A stretch of DNA of 64,000 nucleotides from Chamaecyparis obtusa (taxonomy: Eukaryota; Streptophyta; Pinopsida; Cupressales; Cupressaceae). The translations under genes and the position numbers were made by a program. The notes under the pieces were generated by a model. That model was not told the DNA's origin, ran no database searches, and worked only from the letters and a program-made list of their open reading frames with translations. Where the stretch lies: NCBI GenBank assembly GCA_027943335.1, contig BSBK01000970.1:1773001-1837000 (forward strand), in the 5' to 3' direction. Below are positions 35,291 through 46,340 of the stretch, in pieces; the first letter of the stretch is position 1; every line of letters begins with the position of its first letter.

Positions 35291-37064
35291 CCATTCCATG
35301 ACTGAGCACCATGTGTCCACCTCTATCATGTTGTCACCGCCACCTATCTGCAAAATTATCCTGGTCACCAGCCCATTGGAATACTTCCTGAGGCACCTCC
35401 AGAGCGCTCACGCGTGAAGAGCCACCTACTCTTTCTTCAATTCATATGTGAGTGTTGTTTCATTTATGCATTTCGAAATTCCCTCTCCCAGCTAATGTGG
35501 GACTAATCCTTCAAGAGTTTTTAAACATTTCACTAAAATTTGGTCTAGTGCCCAAGTGGCATGCACTTCTAGGCAGGCCTACAAGCGCAGAGGTAGCCAC
35601 AAGACTCTTTTCCATTTGTTTTACATAAGATGTGAGTACCAGTGGTTTTAAACAACAAAAAGTGCCAAATTGGGGTGCATGTGAGATAAACCCACATGCA
35701 ACCCCTTCACATTTTCTTCTTCTTTGGCTATCTGTGCGTGAACCTTTCTTCATCTCTACCTTGGCTTGAGTGCCTAGACCTATCCATTTAATCTTGCTTA
35801 CCCTGCAAACTTCATTTCTTGTTGTGTTTATCCATGCACACACCAATCATTTTGGTATGCACACCCATGTTATTTCACTCTGCAATGTTTGATTGCTTTC
35901 AAGGCTCACGTAATTCATTAAGATCATTTGGTATACTACCTAGCAAGCACCTCTTTCTTCTACGTTGCTTTCTTGAAAGACATGTGTGTGCTAGCACAAC
36001 CCTCATCCTACACACACTATAGCAAACAACTCACTCACCCCTACAAAATCAGTCTCCCCTAAAACTCACACAAATCTCCTGGTATGGCTTATGCGAGCAC
36101 CTTAGTTTATCTTTGCAACCTCCTTCCTAGTGGTCTCACATAGGTAGTAAAGTGTGTGAGTCCTCCAACAAACTAGCAACCCCCTCCCTAGTTTTAACAT
36201 TGGCTCCATCCTCTCTCCCTTGCGTTAACAAGCTTCCATTTCAAAGGATATGCATTGGTTTGTCTTCCTCGCATACTCTCCAAATTGGTATGCACACATT
36301 GAAAGAAATGCACACAACCCCCCTTTCTTATGCATGAGTTATCTCTCAATCAGTTAAACATGAAGCCTCACACACTGGTCTTTTCATCATGTGTTGGTGG
36401 TAGCCAACATACACCTCCTTTCTTCCTTGTGTGACCTGCTAGTTGTAGGCCTCCATTCATTCTAACTGCCACACACCCCTCTATTCTCTCTTTGATGGTG
36501 TGAGTGTGAAGATGTTGGCACACACCAGCACAACCTTGTGCGCACACCCTCAAACATATGCACCCCTTACCTTGGATAGCACACACCACTAATCAAAATG
36601 TGCAGCCCTCTATTGGCATCTCTCCATGCCTTCTCACGATGGCCATCTGCTCAAGGCAATGTGTATGCCACAAAGACATATGTGTAACACCCTGCACTTT
36701 ACCACACCTTGTCTTTACACGCATCCCCTTTTGTTTATGCATGAGTCTCTTTTGTGTGAGTCTTGTGCACCAAATATTGGTGCATATTCACCTTGACTAG
36801 CAGCCAATGCCAGAGTTCACACGGTCATCCTTCTCTCCCTTGCGTGACCTAGCAACTGTAACATGGCACTCAAACCAAGCTCACACCTTTCTCAATTCAC
36901 CGCCAGCACTTACGCATTCTGCCTGCAACAAACTTTACTCTATGTTGGAGATCCTTTCAATGCATAAGCTTGAAAACTTCATGCACTCACTCATTTTTAT
37001 TTATTATTTATCTTTGGTCGCATCTTCCTTACGCTAGCCATAGTCTAACTAGCATTTTTGCATA

Positions 37065-37490
37065 TCAAATTTTCACAATAGCCATACGGTTTGTTGTTAG
37101 TGTCCCAATATTATCACTACAGATACATGTTGCAGATCTCATTATCTCACATGCTGAAAGATGGTGCACAAGTGCTCTTTCATTCATCATCTTCTTCATA
37201 GCAAAAGCAAGGCTCAAAGTCACAGCCAATGGCAAACCCTCTGGAACTGCAACCACAATGATTGTCATTGTGATTGCAAATAAGTTCACTATGGATACCA
37301 CAATAGCTCTAGACCATGATAGGTGATTGATTGACTTTTCTATGATCAATCTTAGAGTTAATACAATGAACGTAACTGATCCAAATGCTAATCCAATCTT
37401 CCCAATAATTATTGCAACAACATTAAATTTAACTTGCAACGAAGTTTCATTTTCACCTCCTTCAGTCAAGGTTGCCATATCAAACCATAA
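37065..37490 (-). pseudogene. Fragment of a plant autoinhibited Ca2+-ATPase (ACA-type) gene
   Basis: The minus strand is open for 137 codons and matches the middle of plasma-membrane-type P-type Ca2+ pumps: LTEGGENETSLQVK, IIGKIGLAFG, the calcium-binding helix with VAVPEGLPLAVTLSLAFAMK, and HLSACEIMRSATCICSD. The invariant phosphorylation motif DKTGT reads DNIGT, so it could not form the phospho-intermediate. The homology starts and ends abruptly (no N-terminus, nucleotide-binding domain or later helices). The piece lies entirely inside a retroelement insertion, so I read it as a captured, decaying host-gene fragment. Whether it came from spliced RNA cannot be told. Confidence 0.9.
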
Positions 37491-38617
37491 TGCAATTACT
37501 AGATGAATTCAGGACAATGGTGCATCAAAATTTTGAGCACACGCTTCAAATCATAGTGCCTTAGCAAAACTAGCCAAAAACACTAATTGGCCTCTAGAAT
37601 TGGCCTAAAAAACTGATCAAATGGCCCCACAGGAATGCGCCATCATGGGAACAAGTTCACCTCCAACATATGAGTACACTTCACTGAAAGAGATCGCTCA
37701 GAAGAACTTGAGCTAAAAGATTTTAATGACCAAACATGGTTTTTCAGAAAATTGAAACTGCCCGCACTATCAAATTCACATAAATCACCTCCAGAACTGG
37801 CTCTGAAAACTTTCCAACTGAGATCTTCATGAACCAAAAACTTGGGCACTGATTCACCCCCATATAATGAAAATGAATCCATCATTTTCTCACTCAGAAT
37901 ATCAAGTGGTGAAAAACAAATAAACACCAAAGTCAGCCTGTTAGACATATTTAGGATTCAAACAATGAAATATGCTGAAACTGAGTTTAGAATCAGCTTA
38001 GGAAAGTGACCGGATGGATTGGCAAAGACTTGAAAATCTTCAGGGAAGATCACTTCTAGGTCTAAATTGTAGGAAAATATTTAATTATACTTGATCATGA
38101 ACAGGGTGCAAACTACAAAGCCTCAAAGTAGGCCACTTAGAAATATGGACTACACAAACTGATCAAATTTAACAATCTGTAAATGAAATGGCTCTGGCAA
38201 TCAGGTCAAATGAGAACATTGGGGGCTGAAAATAGGTATTAATACTCTCTCTCATGCCTACAACATAATGCAACAACCCACATGTTATGACAATCAACAG
38301 GGCAAAACATGCAAACCTCCAAAGTGGGCTACTTAGTGAAATTATGGAAACACAATGCAGATTTTCGGGAACATCTTCAAATAGCCACTTCTAAAACATG
38401 TCAGAACTAAAACCTAGGACCTCAAACCCATTACATATGTCAAATGATAGGTGATGAACACCTTATCTAAGTGACTCATCATGAAGAAGAACATGCCCTG
38501 TATTCTATGCATTTAAACTAGGCATCTTTTAATGATTTTGAAAGGCACAATTCCGACACTTAGACAAATTTTGCAAATATGGACTCAAAATAGAATCAAG
38601 AATTTTGAGCTCCAACA

Positions 38618-38762
38618 CTTTGTAGACCTATTTCAAGTATACGTCCTTGGGTTGATAATAAATGTGCCTTCATAATGATGAGATAACTTCTTAGTATGGA
38701 TGTCCAATCCCTAAGTTATGGTTCTAAAGCCTAGTTATTAAAACCATTATAGGAGCTCAACA
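38618..38762 (+). repeat. Family B LTR-A, last part
   Basis: After the CTTTG duplication the LTR resumes with TAGACCTATTTCAAGTATAC, as in LTR-B, and ends GGAGCTCAACA at 38762. The two parts total about 1.5 kb, close to the 1550 bp of LTR-B. Confidence 0.88.
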
Positions 38763-38766
38763 TTTT

Positions 38767-38784
38767 TGGCATTGTTGCCGGGGA
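38767..38784 (+). promoter_or_regulatory. Primer-binding site of family B, copy 1
   Basis: TGGCATTGTTGCCGGGGA closely matches TGGCGCCGTTGCCGGGGA, the tRNA-Asp-type primer site of many plant gypsy elements, a few bases after the LTR end. Confidence 0.75.
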
Positions 38785-38906
38785 TGGATCAAGATATGAG
38801 AGTCTTTGAGTTTTTAGTAACTCTTTGTCATTTTTCTAGTATCATAGTTTCCATTCAAAGCACTTAGGATTAGAAAAGTTTGCAAAAGTACCACAAGAAG
38901 CATAAA

Positions 38907-39434
38907 ATGGATTTTAGATCCATGAAGAATAGCAACCAAGAGCTAATGTCATTTGAAACAAGTTTGGAAATCAGTGAAGACATGTTCTCTAGCATCATAG
39001 AGGAATTTTGTTCATATATTGATGATAAAATGTTGATTTACGAGGAGGCAAATGAAGACAACCTTGTTTTGGAAAATGTAGAAATCACAATACACAAGGT
39101 TGTTGCTCAAGATGAATGTGATGTCAAATTAGAACTCATACTTCTAGAAAAGAGCTCCAATAAGGTGAAAATTAGTCCTCTCATGCAGAAAAGTAAAGAA
39201 GATATTGAAGAAGACCAATTTTGGGATGATTTAAAGGAGTTTTTCTTAACCTTAGATGCTAAACCAACATCTTTTGTAGTGAAAAACTATGAGCATCATG
39301 AAGATGGTGCAAAAAATTCTATACTTTTATTAAATCAGTCACAAAAACTGGTCTTTAAAAATCAAGAGGAGGATAAAGAAGCAACCCATCTACACAAAGC
39401 CAACAAAGAGAGTTCAAAATTTGTTCTTTCATGA
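38907..39434 (+). CDS. Family B ORF1, copy 1, unknown acidic protein
   Basis: I place the start at the first ATG after the primer site (38907, MDFRSMKN); the frame is open a few codons further upstream without an ATG. The roughly 175 residues are acidic and helical, rich in Glu, Asp and Lys (EISEDMFSSIIEEFCSYIDD, KEDIEEDQFWDDLKEFFLTL), with no signal peptide, membrane segment or zinc motif. I recognise no known domain. It is in the gag position of a gypsy-like element but does not look like gag. The second copy at 42732 carries a stop after about 75 codons, so this copy is the better preserved. Expression is unknown. Confidence 0.45.
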   Translation: MDFRSMKNSNQELMSFETSLEISEDMFSSIIEEFCSYIDDKMLIYEEANEDNLVLENVEITIHKVVAQDECDVKLELILLEKSSNKVKISPLMQKSKEDIEEDQFWDDLKEFFLTLDAKPTSFVVKNYEHHEDGAKNSILLLNQSQKLVFKNQEEDKEATHLHKANKESSKFVLS

Positions 39435-39462
39435 GGGTGTCCTATCAGACATCTCAATCATA

Positions 39463-39774
39463 TGGAGGAAAATAAATCATCACTAGTTATGTTCGCAACA
39501 AAGAAAGAAGCTACAATTGAAGATGAAGCTAAATATGTAGTTGCACCTAAAGGAGAAATGTTTTAGATTACTTATGCACTTCAATACAACAATATGTATT
39601 GTTAGCATGAAGTGATAAGTAAGTTTTTTAATGTCTTTCCAAAAGTGTTGTTGTTGTTTATTAGGTTTCTATTGATGTTTCAACTATTTCTAATTTCTCA
39701 TAAGCATGTGAAGCATTGGAAGTTGCTGAGAAGAGGAAGATACTTCAAAGAACTAGTTAATGGTTTTGTTTGAT
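39463..39774 (+). pseudogene. Family B ORF2, copy 1 (broken)
   Basis: This is the counterpart of the open frame at 43286-43594 with the same context (MEENKSSLVMFATKKEATIE) but with stops after GEMF and MYC and a small insertion near 39650. No known domain; the middle is hydrophobic. Confidence 0.4.
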
Positions 39775-40170
39775 AATGTATTTTTTGCTGGTTAGTGTAG
39801 GTTAGGATAGGTTTTTCCTTTAATAGTATTGTTACACAATGTCTTGGAGTTAGTAGTTGTCTAATCTTGTTTGTTTCCTAGTTCTTCTTGTCTAAATGAG
39901 TATTTTTGAGGAGTTTACAGCTGGTTGGTTTCTCATATTTCAAATCATTTTTCAAGGTTGTGAGTTAGTCAAATCTCTAATTCTGGAAGAGATTCTTTGC
40001 ATATATTGTCAAAAAGTTCCATTAAGTAGTCTTGTCTTCATGATGTCAAGAATGTCTATTCAATGATGGTGTCTAGTTGGTCTAATCATAATTTGTTTAA
40101 TGGAAAATGGGCATTCAAAATTGTATTTTAAGTCATTGGATGGATAGACTCTTTCTATAAGTTTCTTGTA

Positions 40171-40285
40171 GTAACTGTGTGACTGAGCAGTCAATCTTGT
40201 AACCACTATTGTGTGACTAAGCAGTTAATCCTGCAACCACTACTGTATGACTAAATAGTCATCCTACAACAACCACTGTGTGATT
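40171..40285 (+). repeat. Minirepeats of about 30-34 bp in family B interior
   Basis: Four units of the type GTAACCACTACTGTGTGACT followed by AAGCAGTCAATCCT occur in tandem; the same block is found in copy 2 at about 44007-44120. Confidence 0.75.
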
Positions 40286-40561
40286 CAAAAGGTAACTTGC
40301 ACAAAGTATGAGGAAAACTAGAGCTACTAATATTAAATATGCAACAGTCTCAAAGGGACTTGAATATTCAACAATGAAGGGACTTGTAATTCAGCTATTT
40401 GCTAAGTTTGAAGCTTCTCACAACAACACAAATGGTACTACATTTATTATTTCTATTTATCCATAATATTTATGATTTTTTTTAGTAGTTAATTATCTAT
40501 GCATTGCACTTTGTTTTTTAATTATCATTATTATAATTATATGCTTCATAACTGATTTGTT

Positions 40562-40846
40562 TTGCTACCCTCGTACATAAATTGTCATTTGAGGACAAAT
40601 GACCTTTTAGCTAGGGGGAACACGTGTATACCTTGTGTTGTTGTCATAGACCATAGGAGGAAGACCTTATCTATATATTTTTATAATACCTCTTATATTT
40701 ATGATTATTTATGCAAAAATAAGAATGATAAAGTGAAGAGCAATAAAAAAGGAATGTCTTGTGAAGAGATAACAAAGGGAAGAAAGTATGACAATGTGAG
40801 TGTTGGAGATGATATAAAGCAATGGTATGAAGACTTAAGGATATAA
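40562..40846 (+). pseudogene. Family B 3' ORF, possible decayed integrase tail
   Basis: A 94-codon open frame without an ATG start begins PSYINCHLRTNDLLARGNT, which resembles the C-terminal end of plant gypsy polyproteins (LRTN followed by an acidic tail). The remainder (NKKGMSCEEITKGRKYDN) is unrecognised. The nearby words GAGGACAAATGACCTTTTAG and GCTAGGGGGAAC imitate the purine-tract region found 410 bp later. The gypsy origin is inferred. Confidence 0.35.
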
Positions 40847-41011
40847 TCAATATAGAAAAATAAAATGAACCATATTCATGTCAAATTAAAATCTTCTTAA
40901 TGATCAAATACACATGCATGACATGTGTTATGAAGGATTGAAGTTGTCATAGTATTTCATACTAATAGCCTTCATGTCTATCTAATGCCTATCCCTTGCT
41001 TGAGGACAAGC

Positions 41012-41031
41012 AAGATTTTAGCTGGGGGGAA
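41012..41031 (+). promoter_or_regulatory. Polypurine tract of family B, copy 1
   Basis: GCTGGGGGGAA directly precedes the LTR-B start TGATGAGCC. The equivalent before LTR-C is GTTGGGGGGAA ending at 44864. Confidence 0.75.
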
Positions 41032-42581
41032 TGATGAGCCTATGATTTTTCATGTTTATTTCATTTGTTATAATACTTTACATCATATTTATAATACCTT
41101 TCCAAGTCATTTCCATACATTACCTTGATTTATGAAGCATTAACTATGATTAATGATTTATTGATTAACATTTGTATGTCTAGCTAGTTAATGCTAAATT
41201 ATGATGATTTATTATGATAAATGGTTATTATTAAATAATAAATATTTTGATATGATTAAAATGTTGTTTGTGAGATAATTGAGTCATTCATGCAGCTGGA
41301 AAGAAGGAGAAGTTAAGTTGACACTTGTCAATATTCAGCAGTTGCAACAAATGCAGAAAAAGGCAAAAAATAGTTTCAATAAAATGGGCATATCTCACTC
41401 AACTCATAATGAAATTTGGATTTTCTTAATTATTTGGAAAGATGAAAAATAGGATCAAAATGTGTTAAAATGGTTTGATCCAATTCGCAATAGTTAATGA
41501 GAACGGCTTATCTGAAGTTGACTGAGTAAAAATAGTCGAGTTTGAAGGCAGCCAAAACCCAGTCTTGGTAAAATGATCATATCTTCCATGTTTATTAATG
41601 AAATAAAGGTTTTTAAAATGATATGGAAAGATAAGAAGGAGGAGAATAATCTGGTAAAAGTGTTTGAGATGACACAAAATAATAAAGGAGAACCATTCGT
41701 TTGAATCTGGCTACAAGAAAAGTGGAACAACAAATCAACAGACTTAGTCAAACTTCTTATATTTATTGCAATTTGAGTTATAAGTTAAAAGGAGGTTGGA
41801 TATGATTTGTATTGTATTTATGAACACAAAAAAAATCCAAAAAATCATATTTTTCATAAAATATTCCAAACAAACTCTTTTTCCAATCAGTCAAGAAGAC
41901 AATTTGTGATAGGACTCTTTGTCTTAATCATTGTTTTAGATTAAGTCTCTTCCTTGTTTAAACGAATGATGAGACACATGTTAGATGGTTTTTAGGGATT
42001 CAATAAGCTTATATGTTCAAAATTGTAATCAAGCAAAAGGAGGAGCAAGTGGTATTTGTTCATTATCTTTAGAGAGTCATCATTCTGTAGAAGGAAATTT
42101 GTAATAGCAGGAATAATTTTAATAGAATTTGTAGATTGCATTTTCATGGAAGCATGTTACTTGTGTATGATGTTTTAAGGATGTATATCAGAGTTTAAAT
42201 TATCTAAGCAAGGTCTAGTTATGATAGTTTTTACCTTTGGTACTTATAGAAGTAGAACACATAACAAACTGTTGTGTATTACACTGTTTGTTGTAGCCAT
42301 TACTGTGCAGTTTCTTGCAGCCATTACTGTGTAATTCCTACAACCATTACTGTGCAGTTAGATTCAATTCCAACATTTTTATACTTTTAGTTTTGCAATG
42401 ATAGATTAACTTAGAGAATTCCATAGTGCATATACTTTGCAGACCTGTTTCAAGTATACGTCCTCAGGTTGATAATTTAAATGTGCCTTCATAATGATGA
42501 GATAACTACTTAGTATGGATGTCCAATCCCTAAGTTATGGTTCTAAAGCCTAGTTATTAAAGCCATTATAAGAGCCCAACA
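41032..42581 (+). repeat. Family B LTR-B (1550 bp, complete)
   Basis: This runs from TGATGAGCCTATGATTTTTC to AAGAGCCCAACA. It is shared as 3' LTR of copy 1 and 5' LTR of copy 2. It contains three tandem GCCATTACTGTGCAG-type minirepeats near 42288-42361, where LTR-A has about one and LTR-C about two. Confidence 0.92.
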
Positions 42582-42585
42582 TTTT

Positions 42586-42603
42586 TGGCGTCATTGCTAG
42601 GGA
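42586..42603 (+). promoter_or_regulatory. Primer-binding site of family B, copy 2
   Basis: TGGCGTCATTGCTAGGGA is a mutated version of the tRNA-Asp-type site seen at 38767. Confidence 0.7.
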
Positions 42604-42731
42604 TTGGTCAAGCTATGAGATTCTTTGAGTTTTTGGAAGCTCTTTATCATTTTTATAGTATCATAGTTTCCATTCAAAGCATTTAAGATTAGAAAAGTTT
42701 GCAAAAGTACCACAAGCAACATACAAAAAAT

Positions 42732-43250
42732 ATGGATGTTGGATCCATGACAAAAAGAAACCAAGAGCCAATCTCATTTGCAGCAAGTCTAGAAATCAAT
42801 GAAGACATGTTCTCTAGCATCATAGAGGAATTTTGTTCACATATTGATGACAAGGTGTTGATTTATGAGGAGACAAATGAAGATAACCTTGTTTTGGAAA
42901 ATGAAGAAATCGCAATACACAAGGTTGCTGCTCAAGATGAATGTGATGTCAAATGAGAACTCCTACTTCAAGAAGAGACCTGCAATAAGGTGAAAATTAG
43001 TCCCCTCATGCAAAAAAGTAAAGAAGATATTGAAGAAGAACAGTTTTGGGATGATTTGGAGTATTTTTGTTTAACCCTAGATGCTAAACCAACATCTTTT
43101 GTAGTGAAAAACTATGAGCATCATGAAGATGGTGCATAAATTTCAATACTTCTATCAAATCAGTCAAACAAAGTGGTATAAAGAAATCAAGAGGAGGATA
43201 ATGAATCAACCCATCTACACAAGCCAACAAAGAGAGTTCAAAAAAAAAAA
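42732..43250 (+). pseudogene. Family B ORF1, copy 2 (nonsense mutation)
   Basis: The ATG at 42732 (MDVGSMTKRNQEP) begins the counterpart of the copy-1 ORF at 38907. A TGA at 42954-42956, where copy 1 has TTA, ends it after DECDVK. The same reading continues recognisably beyond the stop (LMQKSKEDIEEEQFWDDLE). Close similarity to copy 1 over the whole length shows both derive from one parent. Confidence 0.6.
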
Positions 43251-43285
43251 TTTCACGAGAGTGTCCTATTAGACATCTCATTCAT

Positions 43286-43594
43286 ATGGAGGCAAATAAA
43301 TCATCACAAGTTATGTTTGTAGCAAAGAAAGAAGCTACAATTGAAGATAAAGCTAAATATGCAGCTGCACCTAAAGGAGAAATGTTTCAGATTACTTATG
43401 TACTTCAATACGACAATATGTATTGTCAGCATGAAGTGATAAGTAAGTTTGTTAATATCTTTCCAAAAGTGTTGTTGTTTATTAAGTTTCTATTGATGTT
43501 GCAACTATTTATAATTGCTCATAAGCATGTGAAGCATTGGAAGTTGTTGAGAAGAGGAAGATACTTCAAAGAGTCAGTTAATGGTTTTGTTTGA
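43286..43594 (+). CDS. Family B ORF2, copy 2, unknown small protein
   Basis: A 102-codon frame with an ATG (MEANKSSQVMFVAKKEATIE). The first half is polar, the middle (PKVLLFIKFLLMLQLFIIAH) is hydrophobic enough for one membrane helix, and the C-terminus is basic (KHVKHWKLLRRGRYFK). No known domain. The copy-1 version is broken, so coding constraint is doubtful. Confidence 0.35.
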   Translation: MEANKSSQVMFVAKKEATIEDKAKYAAAPKGEMFQITYVLQYDNMYCQHEVISKFVNIFPKVLLFIKFLLMLQLFIIAHKHVKHWKLLRRGRYFKESVNGFV

Positions 43595-44864
43595 TAATGT
43601 ATTTTTTGCTAGTTAGTGTAGGTTATGATAGCTTAGGATAGTGTTTTCCTTTAATAAGTGTTGTTACACAATGTCTTAGAGTTAGTAGTTGTATATTCTT
43701 GTTTGTTTCCTGGTTCTTCATGTTCAAATGAGTATATTGGAGGAGTTTACAACTGGTTGGTTTCTCATATTCTAAATCATTTTTCAAGAGTGTGAGTGAG
43801 TCAAATCTCTAATTCTAGAAGAGATTCTTTGCATATATTGTCAAAAAGTTCCATTAAGTAGTCTTTTCTTCGTGATCTCAAGAATGTCTATTCAATGGTG
43901 GTGTCTAGTTGGTCTAATCAGAATTTGTTTAATGGAAAATGGGCATTCAAAGTTGTATTTTAAGTCATTGGATGGATAGAGTCTTTCTATAGGTTTTCTG
44001 TAGTAACTATGTGACTAAGCAGTCAATCATGTAGCCACTACTGTGTGACTGAGCAGTTAGTCCTGTAGCCACTACTGTATGACTGAATAGTCATCCTGTA
44101 GTAACTACTGTGTGATTAAAAAGGTAACTTGCACCAAGTATGATGAAATCTAGAGCTACTGATATTAAATATGCAACAGTCTCAAAGGGACTTGAATATT
44201 CAACAATGAAGGGACCTGTACTTTCTGCTATTTGCCAAGTTTGAAGCTTCTCACAACAACACAAATGGCACTACATTTATTATTTCTATTTATCCATAAT
44301 ATTTATCATTTTTTTTAGTAGTTAATTATCTATGCATTGCACTTTGTTTGTTAATTATCATTATTATAATTATATGCTTCATAACTAATTTGTTTTGCTA
44401 CCCTCATACATACATTGTCATTTGAGGACAAATGACCTTTCAGCTAGGGGGAACACGTGTATACCTTGTGTTGTTGTCATAGCCCATAGGAGGATGACCT
44501 TATCTGTATGTTTTTATAATGCCTTTTATATTTATGATTATTTATGCAAAAATAAGAATGATAAAGTGAAGAGAAATAAAAATGGAATGTCTTGTGAAGA
44601 GATAACAAAGGGAAGAAAGTATGACAATGTGAGTGTTGGAGATGATATAAAGCAATGATAGGAAGACTTAAGGATATAATCAATAGAGAAGATGAAAATG
44701 AAATATATTCATGTCAAATGAAAATATTCTTAATGATCAAATACACATGCATGACATGTGCTATGAAGGATTGAAGTTGTCACAGGATTTCATGCTAATA
44801 GCCTTCATGTCTATCTAATGCCTATCCCTTGTTTGAGGACAAACAAGATTTTAGTTGGGGGGAA

Positions 44865-46340
44865 TGATAAGCCTATAATTTGTCATGTTTATTTCATTTG
44901 TTATAATACTTTACATCATATTTATAATACCTTTCCAATTCATTTCCATACATTACCTTGATTTATGAAGCATTAACTATGATTAATGATTTATTGATTA
45001 TCATTTGTATGTCTAGCTAGTTAATGCTATATTATGATGATTTATTATGATAAATGGTTATTATTAAATAATAAATATTTTGATATGATTAACATATTTT
45101 TTTGTGAGATACTTGAGTCATTCATGCAGCTGAAAAGAAGGAGAAGCAAGTTGACACTTGTCAATATTCAACATTTGCAACAAATGCAGAAAAAATAAAA
45201 AAGCAGTTTCAGTAAAACGAGCATATCTCACTCAATTCTTAATGAAATTATGATTTTCTTAATTATTTGGAAAGATGAAAAAGAGGATAAAAATGTGTTA
45301 AAATGTCTTGATCCAATTTGCAATATTTAATGAGAACCACTTATATGAAGTTGACTGAGTAAAAATAGCCGAGTTTGAAGGCAACCAAAACCCAGTCTTG
45401 GTAAAATGATCATATCTTCCACGTTTATTAATGAAATATAGATTTTTTAAATGATCTAGAAAGATAAGAAGGAGGAGAATAATCTGGTAAAAGTGTTTGA
45501 GATAACCCAAAATAATAAAGGAGAACCATTCGTTTGAATCTAGCTGCAGGAAAAGTGGAACAACAAATCAGCAGACTTAGTCAAACTTCTACTATTTATT
45601 GCAATTTGAGTTATAACTTCAAAGGAGGTTGGATATTATTTTTATTTTATTTATGAAAACAAACAAATATTCAACAAATCAGATTTTTCATAAAATATTC
45701 CAAACAAACTCTTTTTCCAATCAGTCAAGAAGATAATTTGTAATAGGACTCTTTGTCTTAGTCATTGTTTTAGAATAAGTATCTTCCTTGTTTAAAGGAA
45801 TGATGAGATACATGTTAGATGGTTTTTAGGGATTCAATAAGCTTATATATTCAAAATTGTAATCAAGCAAAAAAAGGAGAAAGTGGTATATGTTCATTAG
45901 CTTTAGAGACTCATCATTTTGTATAAGGAAATTTGTAATAGAAGCAATAATTTTAATAGAAGTTGCAGATTACATTTTCATGGAAGCATGTTACTTGTGT
46001 ATGATGTTTTAAGGACATATATCAGAGTTTAAATTATCTAAGCAAGGTACACTTATGATATTTTTTACCTTTGGTACTTATAGAAGTAGAACACATAGCA
46101 AATTGTTGTGTATTACATAGTTTCCTGCACCCATTACTATGCAGTTCATGTAGCCATTATTGTGCAATTAGATTCATTTCCAAAATTGTTATAATTTTAT
46201 TTTTGTAATGATAGAATAACTTAGAGAATCCCATAGTGCATATACTTTGCAGACCTGTTTCAAGTATACATCCTCAGATTGATAATTTAAATGTGCCTTC
46301 GTAATGATGAGATAACTACTTAGTATGGATGTCCAATCCC
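44865..46340 (+). repeat. Family B LTR-C, missing its last 51 bp
   Basis: This begins TGATAAGCCTATAATTTGTC and follows LTR-B to GGATGTCCAATCCC, then switches at 46340 to the family D LTR. LTR-B continues 51 bases further, so the end and any target duplication were lost at the junction. Confidence 0.9.

Larger units (their letters stand above)
33667..38617. mobile_element. 4951-bp insertion with LTR-type ends and 5-bp target duplication
   Basis: The insertion starts TGTTGGCACC and ends GAGCTCCAACA (TGTTGG/CCAACA inverted ends). It is flanked by CTTTG at 33662-33666 and 38618-38622. Removing it with one CTTTG restores the LTR text seen in LTR-B and LTR-C. No internal LTR pair, primer site or gag-pol motif was found, so it is either a very long solo LTR or an unusual non-autonomous element. 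It carries a degenerate GC-richer repeat region and a Ca2+-ATPase gene fragment. Confidence 0.85.
32304..46340 (+). mobile_element. Family B tandem array: LTR-interior-LTR-interior-LTR
   Basis: Three LTR copies start TGATGAGCC or TGATAAGCC at 32304, 41032 and 44865. They are separated by two nearly identical interiors of about 2.27 and 2.28 kb; the last two copies are offset by 3833 bases. Each interior begins with a degenerate TGGCGCCGTTGCCGGGGA-type primer site and ends with a GCTGGGGGGAA-type purine tract. No protease, RT or integrase core remains. Such arrays with shared LTRs arise by unequal recombination between elements. The first LTR is split by a 4951-bp insertion, and the last lacks its final 51 bases. 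Confidence 0.9.

Noticed and set aside
35820..36900. Run of short ORFs rich in His, Thr, Cys and Leu around CACACA words
   Set aside because: No domain, no consistent frame, and the text consists of loosely repeated CACAC and CTCTCCCTTGCGT words inside the 4951-bp insertion.
37065..37478. A functional Ca2+-ATPase gene or exon
   Set aside because: Only a central fragment is present, the DKTGT motif is changed to DNIGT, the homology ends abruptly, and it lies inside a retroelement insertion with target duplication.
32304..46340. Satellite DNA or CRISPR-like array
   Set aside because: The repeated units are LTRs and interiors with primer sites and purine tracts; the spacing and content fit retrotransposons, and the genome is eukaryotic.
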